This document shows, one piece after another, positions 43,689 through 52,456 of a DNA stretch of 64,000 nucleotides. Position numbers and translations under genes: made by a program. Positions within the stretch are counted from its first letter, which is position 1. Each line of letters starts with the position of its first letter. The stretch covers positions 1 through 64,000 of the forward strand of contig NZ_WMDZ01000001.1 in NCBI RefSeq assembly GCF_021735935.1. Reading direction: 5' to 3'. A model generated the notes under the pieces. It was given only the letters and a program-made list of their open reading frames with translations, did not search any database and was not told where the DNA came from. This stretch comes from Sulfitobacter sp. M39 (GTDB taxonomy: Bacteria; Pseudomonadota; Alphaproteobacteria; Rhodobacterales; Rhodobacteraceae).

Positions 43689-45638
43689 TTACCTCAGTGC
43701 GCCTGCAGCGCGCAAGGCGTCTGCTTTATCGGCATTGTACCACCAGAAATCGAGGTAGCCCAAAGCGTAAGGCGGCTGCGTTTCAGGGTGTTCGTACTGG
43801 TCGTAATAGGCTGTCCAAAAACTGTCGTTATACCAGGTCGGGATCATGAAAAATTCATAGCGCAACGCCCGATCCAGCGCCATCAGGCTGGCGTCCTCTT
43901 CCTCTTTCGTGTCGGCTGCCAGCGACGCGGTCACAATCGCATCCACCAACGGGCTGGCAAGCCCCGCAGGGTTGAACAGCGAATAGGCCGCCGCCTCTGA
44001 CCCATAGCGTTGTTCTAGCCCGGTGCCCGTGCCCAGAAACGCCCCATAGCTGTCATAGACCATGTCGTAATCGCGGTCCCGTTCGCGGGCCGTGTATTGG
44101 GAACTGTCGACTTTCTCGAGCACGGCATCAATGCCCATGTTCTGCAAATTCGACATAAAGTTTTCGATCACCGCCGACAGAGTCGCCGACCCGGACGAGT
44201 TCAGCAAGAACCGCAACTGCAAGGGTTTGCCCTGTGCATTATAGCGTTTGCCGTCATCGCCCACGGCCCAACCGGCCTCGTCCAGCAGCTTCATCGCGCG
44301 GCGCAGGTTGCGACGGTCCGACAGGCGGCTCGCATCCGACGTATGCGGCACCACCGCGTCTTGCGTCAGCAGTTCGGGCGGCACGACATCGCCAAGGCTT
44401 TCCAGCAGCGCCAGTTCCGCCCCTTGGGGGGCACCCGTGGCCATTAGCGGCGTGTCCTGCGTAAACGACGCCCGCTGTTTGAACAGCCCGTATTGCAGCG
44501 ATTCATTGGTCCATTCAAAGTTGAACCCCAGGGCCACGGCCTCGCGCACGCGCTTGTCCTGCAAGACCTCCCGGCCAAGGTTGAACACGATGCCCGAAGG
44601 CGTGGGAGGCGACCCGTCGGGGATATCCTCTTTGACCACCTGCCCCGCGGTCACCTTGGGGAAGTCATAGGACGACGCCCATTGTTTCGAACTGCCCTCG
44701 GTACGGAAGGTATATTCACCCGCCTTGAAGGCCTCGAACGCGGAATTCTCGTCGCCAAAATATTCAACCCGGATTTTATCAAAATTGTTGCGGCCCACGT
44801 TGAACGGCAGGTCCTTGCCCCAGTAATCGGGGTTGCGTTCATAGACGATGCGACGGTTCACATCGATGCTGTCGATCATATAGGGGCCGGACCCGGGCGA
44901 GGTTTCCAGCCGCGATTCGTCCAGCCGCGCGCCGGTTTCCTCGTACCATTTTTTCGACCATGCCGGCACGCCGCCGACCTGTTCGATCAGGCTGCGCCGG
45001 GACACGCCGGGGCTGAAATAGAATTTAATAGTGTAATCATCGATCACCTCGACCTTGGGGATCAGCTTGCGCACTGCATCGGCATAGGATTTCAGCCCCT
45101 GATCCAGCAGCAGGTTGTGGCTGAAGGCGATGTCATGGGCCGTCACCGGATCACCGGTCGAGAATTTGGCGTCCTTGCGCATGTGGAACACCACCCAATC
45201 CTTGCTCTCGGGGTATTCAAGGCTCTCGCACAGCAGGCAATAGGCTTCGCCGTAAACATCCGCGGGCACGATCTCTCCGCCGACGCCCTCGCCGAGCAGG
45301 CTTTCATACATCACCGTGCTCAACGCGCCGCCACGGCCCTTGCGCGAATAGGGGTTCATCGAATCAAACGTCCCAAGGGTAGAGATTGAAATCTCGCCGC
45401 CTTTGGGTGCGTCGGGGTTCACATAGTCGAAATGGGTATAATCGGCGGGGTATTTCAGATCGCCGTAAAAGGAATAGCCATGCGCGGTGATGATCTTGTC
45501 ACTGCCCTGCGCGGCGTCTTCTTGCCCCCAAGCTGCCCCGCCCAGCATCGCGGCCCCGAAGACAAGCAAGGCCGCACCAGCGACGCGCAGCATGGGGGTT
45601 TGCGATTTTGTGTCAGTATGGGCATGGGTCCGGGGCAT
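43689..45638 (-). CDS. yejA: Oligopeptide ABC substrate-binding protein (YejA-like)
   Basis: The 649-residue periplasmic protein has a signal peptide (LRVAGAALLVFGAAMLGGAAWGQE) and family 5 binding-protein motifs: HGYSFYGDLKYPADYTHFDYVNPDAPKGGEISISTLGTFDSMNPYSRKG, which is the YejA start, then FSTGDPVTAHDIAFSHNLL and NFDKIRVEYF. Length fits YejA (~600). It is the first gene of yejABEF. About 190 bases to the cytochrome gene hold its promoter and the cytochrome terminator. Confidence 0.94.
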   Translation of the reverse strand: MPRTHAHTDTKSQTPMLRVAGAALLVFGAAMLGGAAWGQEDAAQGSDKIITAHGYSFYGDLKYPADYTHFDYVNPDAPKGGEISISTLGTFDSMNPYSRKGRGGALSTVMYESLLGEGVGGEIVPADVYGEAYCLLCESLEYPESKDWVVFHMRKDAKFSTGDPVTAHDIAFSHNLLLDQGLKSYADAVRKLIPKVEVIDDYTIKFYFSPGVSRRSLIEQVGGVPAWSKKWYEETGARLDESRLETSPGSGPYMIDSIDVNRRIVYERNPDYWGKDLPFNVGRNNFDKIRVEYFGDENSAFEAFKAGEYTFRTEGSSKQWASSYDFPKVTAGQVVKEDIPDGSPPTPSGIVFNLGREVLQDKRVREAVALGFNFEWTNESLQYGLFKQRASFTQDTPLMATGAPQGAELALLESLGDVVPPELLTQDAVVPHTSDASRLSDRRNLRRAMKLLDEAGWAVGDDGKRYNAQGKPLQLRFLLNSSGSATLSAVIENFMSNLQNMGIDAVLEKVDSSQYTARERDRDYDMVYDSYGAFLGTGTGLEQRYGSEAAAYSLFNPAGLASPLVDAIVTASLAADTKEEEDASLMALDRALRYEFFMIPTWYNDSFWTAYYDQYEHPETQPPYALGYLDFWWYNADKADALRAAGALR

Positions 45639-45776
45639 CGGGCGTATCCTTTATAACAACAGGCGATAGACGAGGGTCGTCGCGGCAGAGCACTGCCGGA
45701 TACACGCTAACGGCCCGACCGCCCAAGTTACAAGTTGCGAATATGTTACCTGACTGAAAACAGGGCACTTCACAGC

Positions 45777-45804
45777 AAAAGGCCGCCCACGAGGGGGCGG
45801 CCTT
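45777..45804 (-). terminator. Terminator after the cytochrome c gene
   Basis: On the minus strand AAGGCCGCCC pairs with GGGCGGCCTT around six bases, followed by TTTT. It is 22 bases beyond the cytochrome stop. Confidence 0.9.
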
Positions 45805-45825
45805 GCAATCGGAATATGGGGTGGA

Positions 45826-46335
45826 TCAGTTGTCCAGGCTGTCGAGATAGGCGATCACATTCGCCCGGTCTTCGATCTTGGGCAGACCCGCGAAACCCAT
45901 CGTGGTGCCTGGTGCGAAACCGGCAGGCTTGGTCAGGAAGGCGTTCAGGTTCTCGGGGGTCCATGTCTCAGCGGCTTTCTCAAGCGCGCCGGAATAGGAT
46001 GCATACCCGTCAGCGGAATCAACCGGACGCCCGACAACACCGTAAAGGTAGGGACCAACCGCATTCGCACCGTCTTCGGCCTTGTGACAAGCGGAACATT
46101 TACGGAAAACCTTTTCGCCCTTGGACGGATCGGCGGCCGCCATGATCTCGGCAAAATCGACTTCTTCTGCGGGCTCCCCACCAGCGGAGGCATCAGCCAC
46201 TTCAATCACATAGCCCTGTTCGCCATGCGACCCCGCATGATAAAGCTCTTCGCCCGCGAATTTGCCAAGCAGAAGGACAAGCCAAGCGCCAAACAGGCCG
46301 GCAGCGATTTTGGTAACGGTCATTGTATCGAACAT
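45826..46335 (-). CDS. cycM: Membrane-anchored cytochrome cy (CycM type)
   Basis: The 169-residue protein has an uncleaved N-terminal anchor (MTVTKIAAGLFGAWLVLLLG, about 5-24), an acidic linker (50-70), then a class I cytochrome c domain with haem motif CSACH (Cys80, Cys83, His84) and axial Met146 in PGTTMGF. This arrangement is that of Rhodobacter cytochrome cy, which carries electrons from the bc1 complex to cbb3 or aa3 oxidase. The start at 46335 was chosen because the longer frame is not conserved and runs into the divergent pheA gene. Confidence 0.92.
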   Translation of the reverse strand: MFDTMTVTKIAAGLFGAWLVLLLGKFAGEELYHAGSHGEQGYVIEVADASAGGEPAEEVDFAEIMAAADPSKGEKVFRKCSACHKAEDGANAVGPYLYGVVGRPVDSADGYASYSGALEKAAETWTPENLNAFLTKPAGFAPGTTMGFAGLPKIEDRANVIAYLDSLDN

Positions 46336-46467
46336 GCGTGAAGGTCCATCGTTGGTATTCGGGCATCGTATTGCAGGCGTATCTATTGCTTTCCCTTCGT
46401 CGGGGCAAGGTGTAGTTACCGCGACCAAACGCCATAGTTGGCAACGGCTTGAAGAAGGATGCCCCTG

Positions 46468-47316
46468 ATGACCAGTAAAACCGCGCCGCGCATCGCTTTT
46501 CAAGGTGCTTTGGGGGCCTATAGCCACGAAGCCTGCCTGCAAGCCCGCCCCGACATGATCCCCGTGCCCTGCATGACCTTCGAAGGGGTGATCCGCGCCG
46601 TGCGCGAAGGCCGCGCCGATCTGGCGATGCTGCCGGTCGAAAACTCGACCTACGGGCGGGTCGCGGACATCCACCGGCTGTTGCCGCAAAGCGGGCTGCG
46701 CATCATCGCAGAGGCCTTCGTGCGCGTGCGCATCAGCCTGATGGCCCATGACGGTGTGAAGCTCGAAGATATCAAACACGTGCGCGCGCATATGGTGCTG
46801 ATCCCGCAGGCGCGCAGCTGGCTGGACGCCCATGGCATCACCTCAGAGGCCGCGGCCGATAGTGCGGGCGCTGCGGCGGATCTTGCGGTGTCGGAAGAAC
46901 GCGATGTCGGTGTGCTGGCAAGCGAGGTCGCGGCGGATATTCACGGGCTCAAGGTGCTGGCCCGCGACATCGAGGATCTGGACCATAACACCACCCGCTT
47001 CTTGCTGATGTCGCCCGATCTGGACCAGACCCGCCGAGCGGAAAACATGCTGACCACCTTTGTCTTTCAGGTGCGCAACATCCCTGCTGCGCTTTACAAA
47101 GCTATGGGCGGTTTCGCGACCAATGGCGTCAACATGACCAAGCTGGAAAGCTACATGGCGGGCGGGTCGTTCACGGCGACACAGTTCTATGCCGATATCG
47201 AAGGCCACCCCGAAGACCCCGCCGTTGCCCGCGCGCTGGAGGAACTGGCGCATTTCACCAACTTCATCGATATTCTGGGCGTCTACCCCGCGCATCCCGA
47301 CCGTCACGGCCAGTAA
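46468..47316 (+). CDS. pheA: Prephenate dehydratase
   Basis: The 282-residue enzyme makes phenylpyruvate from prephenate. It shows RIAFQGALGAYSHEAC, the catalytic HNTTRFLLM (TRF motif) and a C-terminal ACT domain NIPAALYKAMGGFATNGVNMTKLESYMAGG. The ACT-domain motif that is ESRP in Phe-inhibited enzymes reads ESYM, so allosteric control may differ. I chose the ATG at 46468, nine bases after GAAGAAGG; an ATG at 46459 is closer to it than usual. It is divergent from cycM. The chorismate mutase at 18349 supplies its substrate. Confidence 0.94.
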   Translation: MTSKTAPRIAFQGALGAYSHEACLQARPDMIPVPCMTFEGVIRAVREGRADLAMLPVENSTYGRVADIHRLLPQSGLRIIAEAFVRVRISLMAHDGVKLEDIKHVRAHMVLIPQARSWLDAHGITSEAAADSAGAAADLAVSEERDVGVLASEVAADIHGLKVLARDIEDLDHNTTRFLLMSPDLDQTRRAENMLTTFVFQVRNIPAALYKAMGGFATNGVNMTKLESYMAGGSFTATQFYADIEGHPEDPAVARALEELAHFTNFIDILGVYPAHPDRHGQ

Positions 47317-47338
47317 GCCGGCCACCGCCGCAAACCCC

Positions 47339-47806
47339 CTAGCGGGGTTTGTGGTAGCGGTCTTCCATGTCCTTGGCGTAGTCGCCGACACGTTTCTTGA
47401 ACTTCTTGGTCAGCGAATTCTTGGCCAGTTTCAACGACTGCACCAGCAGACGGGCCGACAGGTTTTGCGGCTTGAGCTCTAGCGCGACCATGATGCGGGT
47501 GCGGCTGCGCGACAGGGCGACGAGATCAAAGCTCATGTCGCCAGTCAGACCCTGCGAACGGGTGTTCAGCTTCATTTCGGTCGGGCGGTCAAAACGGTCC
47601 ATCTCGACCTGAAGCTCGCGCCGTTTGCCGCGCATGTCAAAGGCAGCTTCCCACTGCATCCCCGGTCCCGCTTCTGCCAGCCGGTCCACGCGCTGCACCT
47701 CTGCGCCGCGGCGCATGGCGGCGCGTTCGAACTGGTCAAATTCGCACAGCATGTCGAATACCGCATCAATCGGCGCGTCGATGTCTTCTTTGGTGGAAAA
47801 TTTCAT
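47339..47806 (-). CDS. SRPBCC (START-like) family protein
   Basis: The 155-residue protein has the pattern MKFSTKEDIDAPIDAVFDMLCEFDQFERAAMRRGAEV and alternating beta strands ending in a basic helix (LKLAKNSLTKKFKKRVGDYAKDMEDRYHK), typical of SRPBCC/polyketide-cyclase-like folds that bind hydrophobic ligands. No catalytic role can be assigned. It follows nudC after 36 bases and may be co-transcribed with it; it converges on pheA. Confidence 0.85.
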   Translation of the reverse strand: MKFSTKEDIDAPIDAVFDMLCEFDQFERAAMRRGAEVQRVDRLAEAGPGMQWEAAFDMRGKRRELQVEMDRFDRPTEMKLNTRSQGLTGDMSFDLVALSRSRTRIMVALELKPQNLSARLLVQSLKLAKNSLTKKFKKRVGDYAKDMEDRYHKPR

Positions 47807-47842
47807 GTTCTGCCTTGTCCGTCGTCTTTCCCGAAGGTTGCC

Positions 47843-48811
47843 TTAATCCAGCGTATCCGCAAGCCAGTTTTCCAGCAGGAAATGCGCAATCGCCCCCTTT
47901 CGGGCCGGTTTGATCTTGGGGTGTTGCCCGGCAAAGACATCCATCATGTCCTCTTTGGACACCCAGAAGGCCTCTTCGATCTCTTTGGGGTCGATGGTGA
48001 TCTCGTGGCTTGTCGCCTCTCCGGCGCAGCCGAACATGAGCGACGCGGGAAACGGCCAAGGCTGACTGGCAAGATAGCTGACCTGACCGACCTGCACGCC
48101 CGCCTCTTCAAACACCTCGCGGCGCACGGCGGCTTCGAGCGTTTCACCCGGTTCGACAAACCCCGCCAAAAGCGAGAACATCCCCTCGGGCCAGCCCGGC
48201 GACCGCCCCATCAGGACAGAGTTGCCGTGGGTGATCAGCATGATCACAACCGGATCAGTCCGCGGGAAATGCGAGGCGCGGCAAGCGGGGCAGTTGCGTT
48301 GCCAGCCTGCGTCATTCACCACGGTTTCAAAGCCGCAGCGGGCGCAGTAGCCGTGATTTTCGTGCCACGCCAGAATGGCCTTGCCGGTCGCGGCCAGTTC
48401 GGCGTCACGCGGGCTGAGCCACGTCATCACGCGGCGCATTTCGACGAAAGCATAGTCGGGCGGCAACATCGGGTGGCGCTGTTCGCTTTGATCCACGAAA
48501 GACCCCAGCTGGCGCGGGTCGAAGTCATCGGGCATCCACGGCGACAGGTCATAGGCAAAACACGCGGCCCCCTCTTCGCGCCCCAGCAAGATCGGGGCAG
48601 AGCCGGCATCCGCCAGAACGGGGTGATCCAGCGGCAAACGCACAACAGACGCGGGGCGCGCGGGGTCGATCAAGACCTTGCCCCGCCAAAACAGAATGGC
48701 GCGGGCGGCATCATCGGCGCGCAATGCGGCCACGGCCTCCTTGTCGGCGCGAACCTCTCCGGCGCGGTCAAGCGCTGACCCTCCGAAAGTGACCGTCTCG
48801 GCGTGCTTCAT
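47843..48811 (-). CDS. nudC: NADH pyrophosphatase / RNA decapping Nudix hydrolase NudC
   Basis: The 322-residue protein has an N-terminal domain, a zinc ribbon (YCARCG..CPACR), the Nudix box GFVEPGETLEAAVRREVFEEAGV and the NADH-specific SQPWPFPASLM motif just after it. NudC cleaves NAD(H) and removes NAD caps from RNA. I chose the ATG at 48811, which follows GGGAGG at six bases; the longer frame to 48991 would run into the SRP RNA gene. Confidence 0.95.
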   Translation of the reverse strand: MKHAETVTFGGSALDRAGEVRADKEAVAALRADDAARAILFWRGKVLIDPARPASVVRLPLDHPVLADAGSAPILLGREEGAACFAYDLSPWMPDDFDPRQLGSFVDQSEQRHPMLPPDYAFVEMRRVMTWLSPRDAELAATGKAILAWHENHGYCARCGFETVVNDAGWQRNCPACRASHFPRTDPVVIMLITHGNSVLMGRSPGWPEGMFSLLAGFVEPGETLEAAVRREVFEEAGVQVGQVSYLASQPWPFPASLMFGCAGEATSHEITIDPKEIEEAFWVSKEDMMDVFAGQHPKIKPARKGAIAHFLLENWLADTLD

Positions 48812-48957
48812 GCGTATCCTCCCGTTTGCGTGCACCATGCCTATTGGCCAAACCGCGCGATGCCAAGGCTGCATGGCCCCCTGCCCGATAAAAACGCCCG
48901 AGGGAAAAACGCCTTTGGGTCCGTCTTGCATCCCACCGGACCCTATACTATATGGGC

Positions 48958-49056
48958 GGTGAGAGGTTGGTGCGGGCAGGTGCCTCGCCAACCCGGTCAG
49001 ATCCGGAAGGAAGCAGCCGTAACGAGACCCACTTGGGTCGTTATCAGCCTCTCACC
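48958..49056 (+). ncRNA. ffs: Signal recognition particle RNA (small 4.5S type)
   Basis: The ~99-nt sequence starts GGTGAGAGG and ends CCTCTCACC, closing a long hairpin. The apical part has the conserved SRP domain with GGTCAGATCCGGAAGGAAGCAGCC, whose GGAA tetraloop and asymmetric AGCAG loop bind the Ffh M-domain (shown in two halves: GGTCAGATCC and GGAAGGAAGCAGCC). The partner gene ffh is at 16752. A 10-bp inverted repeat follows at 49061. Confidence 0.95.
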
Positions 49057-49060
49057 CCAG

Positions 49061-49083
49061 CGTATTTTGCCCCGCAAAATACG
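49061..49083 (+). repeat. Perfect inverted repeat after the SRP RNA
   Basis: CGTATTTTGC-CCC-GCAAAATACG is a perfect 10-bp hairpin with a three-base loop, starting four bases after the end of the SRP RNA. It could act as its terminator (T-tract lies inside the stem) or be a dispersed palindromic element; ATTTTGCC is shared with the 38-base repeat. Confidence 0.6.
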
Positions 49084-49222
49084 CGTCGCCCCGCAGGGTC
49101 ATCCAAAGGATGGCCCGAGAGGGGCAGCCCCCGCTCCCTGATTTTTCCGCAGTGCCTCAATGCCCCGCAGCGCCTCCATGCGTTTGGCTATAGGCATTTT
49201 GGCACGGCCGAAAGCAACAGGT

Positions 49223-49249
49223 CAGGTTACCCACGGGTAACTTAACCTG
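49223..49249. other. Nested, mutually exclusive hairpins beyond the zinc peptidase gene
   Basis: CAGGTTA (49223-49229) can pair with TAACCTG (49243-49249), or GTTACCC (49226-49232) can pair with GGGTAAC (49235-49241), but not both. The site lies 43 bases past the peptidase stop. On the minus strand the region also encodes a 13-codon ORF, MSINSRLSYPWVT. A regulatory or terminator role is only suggested. Confidence 0.35.
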
Positions 49250-49291
49250 CTGTTTATACTCATTATTTTTCCGTTACGGCACCGAGCGCTG

Positions 49292-50137
49292 TTACAGCTG
49301 CTCTGCCGCGAAAGTGTCGCATTGGCCGACCTGACCGCTGTCGAACCCGCGCTGGAACCAGCTGGAGCGCTGCTCGGACGTGCCGTGGGTAAAGGTGTGC
49401 GGCTGCGGGACGCGACCGGCCTGACGTTGCAGGTGGTCATCGCCGATCTTGCGCGCGGCGTTCAATGCCTCGTCCAGATCGCCCCGCTCCATCAGACCTT
49501 TGACGTTCTTGGCCCAGATGCCCGAAAAACAATCAGCCATCAGCTCGAGCCGCACGGTCAGGGCATTCGCCTCGGCCGTAGAGGATTGGCGGCGCAGTGC
49601 GTCGACCTTGGGTAGGATGCCCAGTTCGTTCTGGACGTGGTGGGCGACCTCGTGGGCAATCACATAGGCGGCGGCGAAATCCCCGCCTGCCCCCATGCGC
49701 TGCGCCAGAAGATCAAAGAATTGCGTGTCGATATAGGCCTTTTCATCCGCCGGGCAGTAGAACGGCCCCGTCGCGCCAGAGGCACCGCCACAGGCACTTT
49801 GCGTGACGTTGGAAAAGACAACGAGCTTGGGCGGCACGTATTCGCGACCCAACTGCTGTGGGAAAATCTCGCCCCAGACATCTTCGGTGGTGGCCAGCAC
49901 CTGCGCGGTGAACTGCGTGGCCTGCGCGTCAGACTCAGACACCGGCGCGCCCTGCTGGGTTTGCGGCGCGCCGCCCCCGTTCAGCAAGGGCGATACGTCG
50001 ATGCCGGTGAAATAGCCGATCGCCAGCACCGCCAAAACGCCGACGATCCCCAGACCGCCCGCACGCCCGGCACCGCCCCCGCGCCCGCCGCGGCGGACCT
50101 CTACGTTTTTGCTTCTTCTGATGCCGCGCAACCGCAT
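49292..50137 (-). CDS. Neutral zinc metallopeptidase, YpfJ family
   Basis: The 281-residue protein starts with a basic Arg/Gly-rich cytoplasmic tail, then one membrane helix (about 28-47: GLGIVGVLAVLAIGYFTG) and a periplasmic peptidase domain with the zinc motif HEVAHHVQ, preceded by CGGASGATGPFYCPADEKAYIDTQFF. This is the 'putative neutral zinc metallopeptidase' family. Substrates are unknown. It is divergent from the DUF202 gene. Confidence 0.9.
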   Translation of the reverse strand: MRLRGIRRSKNVEVRRGGRGGGAGRAGGLGIVGVLAVLAIGYFTGIDVSPLLNGGGAPQTQQGAPVSESDAQATQFTAQVLATTEDVWGEIFPQQLGREYVPPKLVVFSNVTQSACGGASGATGPFYCPADEKAYIDTQFFDLLAQRMGAGGDFAAAYVIAHEVAHHVQNELGILPKVDALRRQSSTAEANALTVRLELMADCFSGIWAKNVKGLMERGDLDEALNAARKIGDDHLQRQAGRVPQPHTFTHGTSEQRSSWFQRGFDSGQVGQCDTFAAEQL

Positions 50138-50200
50138 AAATCTGTCCCCGTTATGTCAAATATTATTGTCAGCGTAACGCGCGACGCGCAGAATAGTTCA

Positions 50201-50563
50201 ATGAATAAAAGCAATGATCTGGCCGAGAACCGCACCGACTGGGCCGAAGACCGCACGATTTTGGCGAACGAGCGCACCTTTGCAGGGTGGATGCGCACGG
50301 GGATGGCGTCGCTTGCGGTCGCAATCGGGCTTAAGGCGGTGTTCGGTGATTTTGACCCGACCTGGGCTGCGAAGGGCGTGGCGACGATCTTTGTCGTCGC
50401 GGCGGTCTATATCTTCTGGGCGGCCCATGATGCGGCGACCAAGACGCTGGACCGGCTGAACGACCACCACGCCAATGCGCAACCCAATGCGCGGATGAAG
50501 ACGCTGGCGGTGATTTTCAGCTTTGCCTCGGTTGCGGTTGGCGGCATCCTTTGGATGCTCTAG
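50201..50563 (+). CDS. DUF202 (YidH-like) membrane protein
   Basis: The 120-residue protein starts MNKSNDLAENRTDWAEDRTILANERTFAGWMRTGMASLAVAIGL, the DUF202/YidH signature with its RT..A..RT.L...RT pattern, and has three membrane helices. Function is unknown. The ATG at 50201 fits the family start; an ATG at 50153 is possible but lacks a ribosome-binding site. It precedes dnaX by 34 bases. Confidence 0.85.
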   Translation: MNKSNDLAENRTDWAEDRTILANERTFAGWMRTGMASLAVAIGLKAVFGDFDPTWAAKGVATIFVVAAVYIFWAAHDAATKTLDRLNDHHANAQPNARMKTLAVIFSFASVAVGGILWML

Positions 50564-50597
50564 GTTCAGGGCTTCAATCGAATCTTGCAGGATCGTC

Positions 50598-52346
50598 ATG
50601 ACAGCACCCTCTGCCTATCGCGTATTGGCCCGCAAATACCGGCCTGAAACCTTTGCCGATCTGGTCGGGCAGGATGCGATGGTGCGCACGCTGAAAAACG
50701 CGTTCGAGGCGGACCGCATTGCGCAGGCGTTCATCATGACCGGCATCCGCGGGACCGGTAAAACGACCACTGCGCGGATCATCGCCAAGGGGATGAACTG
50801 CATCGGGCCGGACGGCAATGGCGGGCCCACGACAGAGCCCTGCGGGGTCTGCGAACATTGCGTCGCCATCATGGAAGGCCGCCACGTCGACGTGATGGAG
50901 ATGGACGCCGCATCGAACACCGGCGTCGGCAATATCCGCGAGATCATCGACAGCGTGCATTACCGCGCGGCCTCGGCCCGGTACAAAGTCTATATCATCG
51001 ATGAGGTGCACATGCTGTCGACCGGCGCGTTCAACGCGCTGCTGAAGACGCTTGAGGAACCGCCAGAGCACGTCAAATTCATCTTCGCTACGACCGAGAT
51101 CCGCAAGGTGCCCGTGACCGTGCTGTCGCGTTGCCAACGCTTTGATTTGCGCCGGATCGAACCCGAGGTGATGATCGCGCTGATGCGCAAGATCGCCACG
51201 GCCGAGAATGCACAGATTGCCGATGATGCGCTGGCGCTGATCACCCGTGCCGCCGAAGGGTCCGCGCGCGATGCCACGTCCTTGCTGGATCAGGCGATCA
51301 GCCACGGGGCGGGCGAGACAACAGCCGTGCAGGTGCGCGCCATGCTGGGGCTGGCGGATCGCGGGCGGGTGCTGGACCTGTTCGATATGATCCTGCGCGG
51401 CGATGCGGCCGGCGCGCTGGACGAGCTGGGCAACCAGTATTCCGACGGGGCCGACCCGATGGCCGTGCTGCGCGATCTGGCCGAGATCACCCATTGGGTA
51501 TCCGTGGTCAAGATCACCCCCGATGCCGCCGAAGACCCCACCGTCTCGCCCGAGGAACGCAGCCGTGGCGTCACCATGGCGGAAACGCTGCCGATGCGCG
51601 TGCTGACCCGTCTGTGGCAGATGCTGCTGAAGGCGCTGGACGAGGTGGCAAGCGCGCCCAATGCGATGATGGCCGCCGAGATGGCCGTGATCCGCCTGAC
51701 CCATGTCGCCGACCTGCCCAGCCCTGAAGAGCTTGCCCGCAAGCTGGCCAATACCACGCCTCCTCCCGCCCCGCCGCAGGGTCCGGGGGGCGGCGCGGCC
51801 GTGCCCGCCGGGGGCGGATCGACCAGCGCTATGGGCAGCCAGCAGATGTCGGGCGGGCCTGCGGGCGGCGCGACGATGGCGGCACTTGCCCCGGCGGTGG
51901 CGCAGGCTTTGGCGCACTACCCGACGTTTGAACATGTGGTCGAGCTGATCCGCAGCAACCGCGACGTGAAGCTGCTGGTGGAGGTCGAAACCTCGGTCCG
52001 ACTGGCGGCCTATCAACCGGGGCGGATCGAATTCACCCCCACCGACAGTGCCCCCCGCGATCTGGCGCAGCGTCTTGGCACGCGGCTGCAACTGTGGACC
52101 GGCAACCGCTGGGCCGTGACCATCGTGGGTGACAGCAGCGCGAAAACCATCGCCGAGATCCGCGACGCCAAGGAAAACGCACTGAAATCGCAGGCGGAAA
52201 ACCACCCGCTGATGCAGGCCGTCATGGCGAGCTTTCCCGGGGCCAAGATCCTGTCGATCCGCACGCCCGAGGAAATCGCCGCCGCCGCCGTGTCCGAAGC
52301 GCTGCCGGAGGTCGAGGATGAATGGGACCCTTTCGAGGACGACTGA
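50598..52346 (+). CDS. dnaX: DNA polymerase III subunits gamma/tau
   Basis: The 582-residue clamp-loader ATPase has AYRVLARKYRPETFADLVGQDAMVRTL, Walker A GIRGTGKT, a zinc module (CIGP..EPCGVCEHC), Walker B IIDEVHMLS, SRC-type LSRCQRFDLRRI, then a Pro/Gly-rich linker (about 385-420) and a tau C-terminus. It is the first gene of dnaX-ybaB-recR. No clear A-rich frameshift site was seen, so gamma may not be made by frameshifting. Confidence 0.97.
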   Translation: MTAPSAYRVLARKYRPETFADLVGQDAMVRTLKNAFEADRIAQAFIMTGIRGTGKTTTARIIAKGMNCIGPDGNGGPTTEPCGVCEHCVAIMEGRHVDVMEMDAASNTGVGNIREIIDSVHYRAASARYKVYIIDEVHMLSTGAFNALLKTLEEPPEHVKFIFATTEIRKVPVTVLSRCQRFDLRRIEPEVMIALMRKIATAENAQIADDALALITRAAEGSARDATSLLDQAISHGAGETTAVQVRAMLGLADRGRVLDLFDMILRGDAAGALDELGNQYSDGADPMAVLRDLAEITHWVSVVKITPDAAEDPTVSPEERSRGVTMAETLPMRVLTRLWQMLLKALDEVASAPNAMMAAEMAVIRLTHVADLPSPEELARKLANTTPPPAPPQGPGGGAAVPAGGGSTSAMGSQQMSGGPAGGATMAALAPAVAQALAHYPTFEHVVELIRSNRDVKLLVEVETSVRLAAYQPGRIEFTPTDSAPRDLAQRLGTRLQLWTGNRWAVTIVGDSSAKTIAEIRDAKENALKSQAENHPLMQAVMASFPGAKILSIRTPEEIAAAAVSEALPEVEDEWDPFEDD

Positions 52347-52456
52347 CCGCGCCCTGCCCTGCTCTGTCCGCGACCTGTCCACGCTGGGGCACCCCTTGTC
52401 GGGGGGCGGCAAAGACCGCATATACATAAGCAAATAAAGCTACAGGAGACGACCAC

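Noticed and set aside
45826..46833. Extension of the cytochrome c gene to 335 residues
   Set aside because: The extra N-terminal part overlaps the divergent prephenate dehydratase gene and does not look like a cytochrome cy N-terminus; the membrane anchor begins at 46335.
48812..48991. NudC start at 48991
   Set aside because: It would overlap the SRP RNA gene; the ATG at 48811 has an excellent ribosome-binding site and the family N-terminus.
50574..52433. A 619-codon minus-strand open frame antisense to dnaX
   Set aside because: DnaX has all clamp-loader motifs on the plus strand; the antisense product is His/Arg/Gln-rich with no family pattern.
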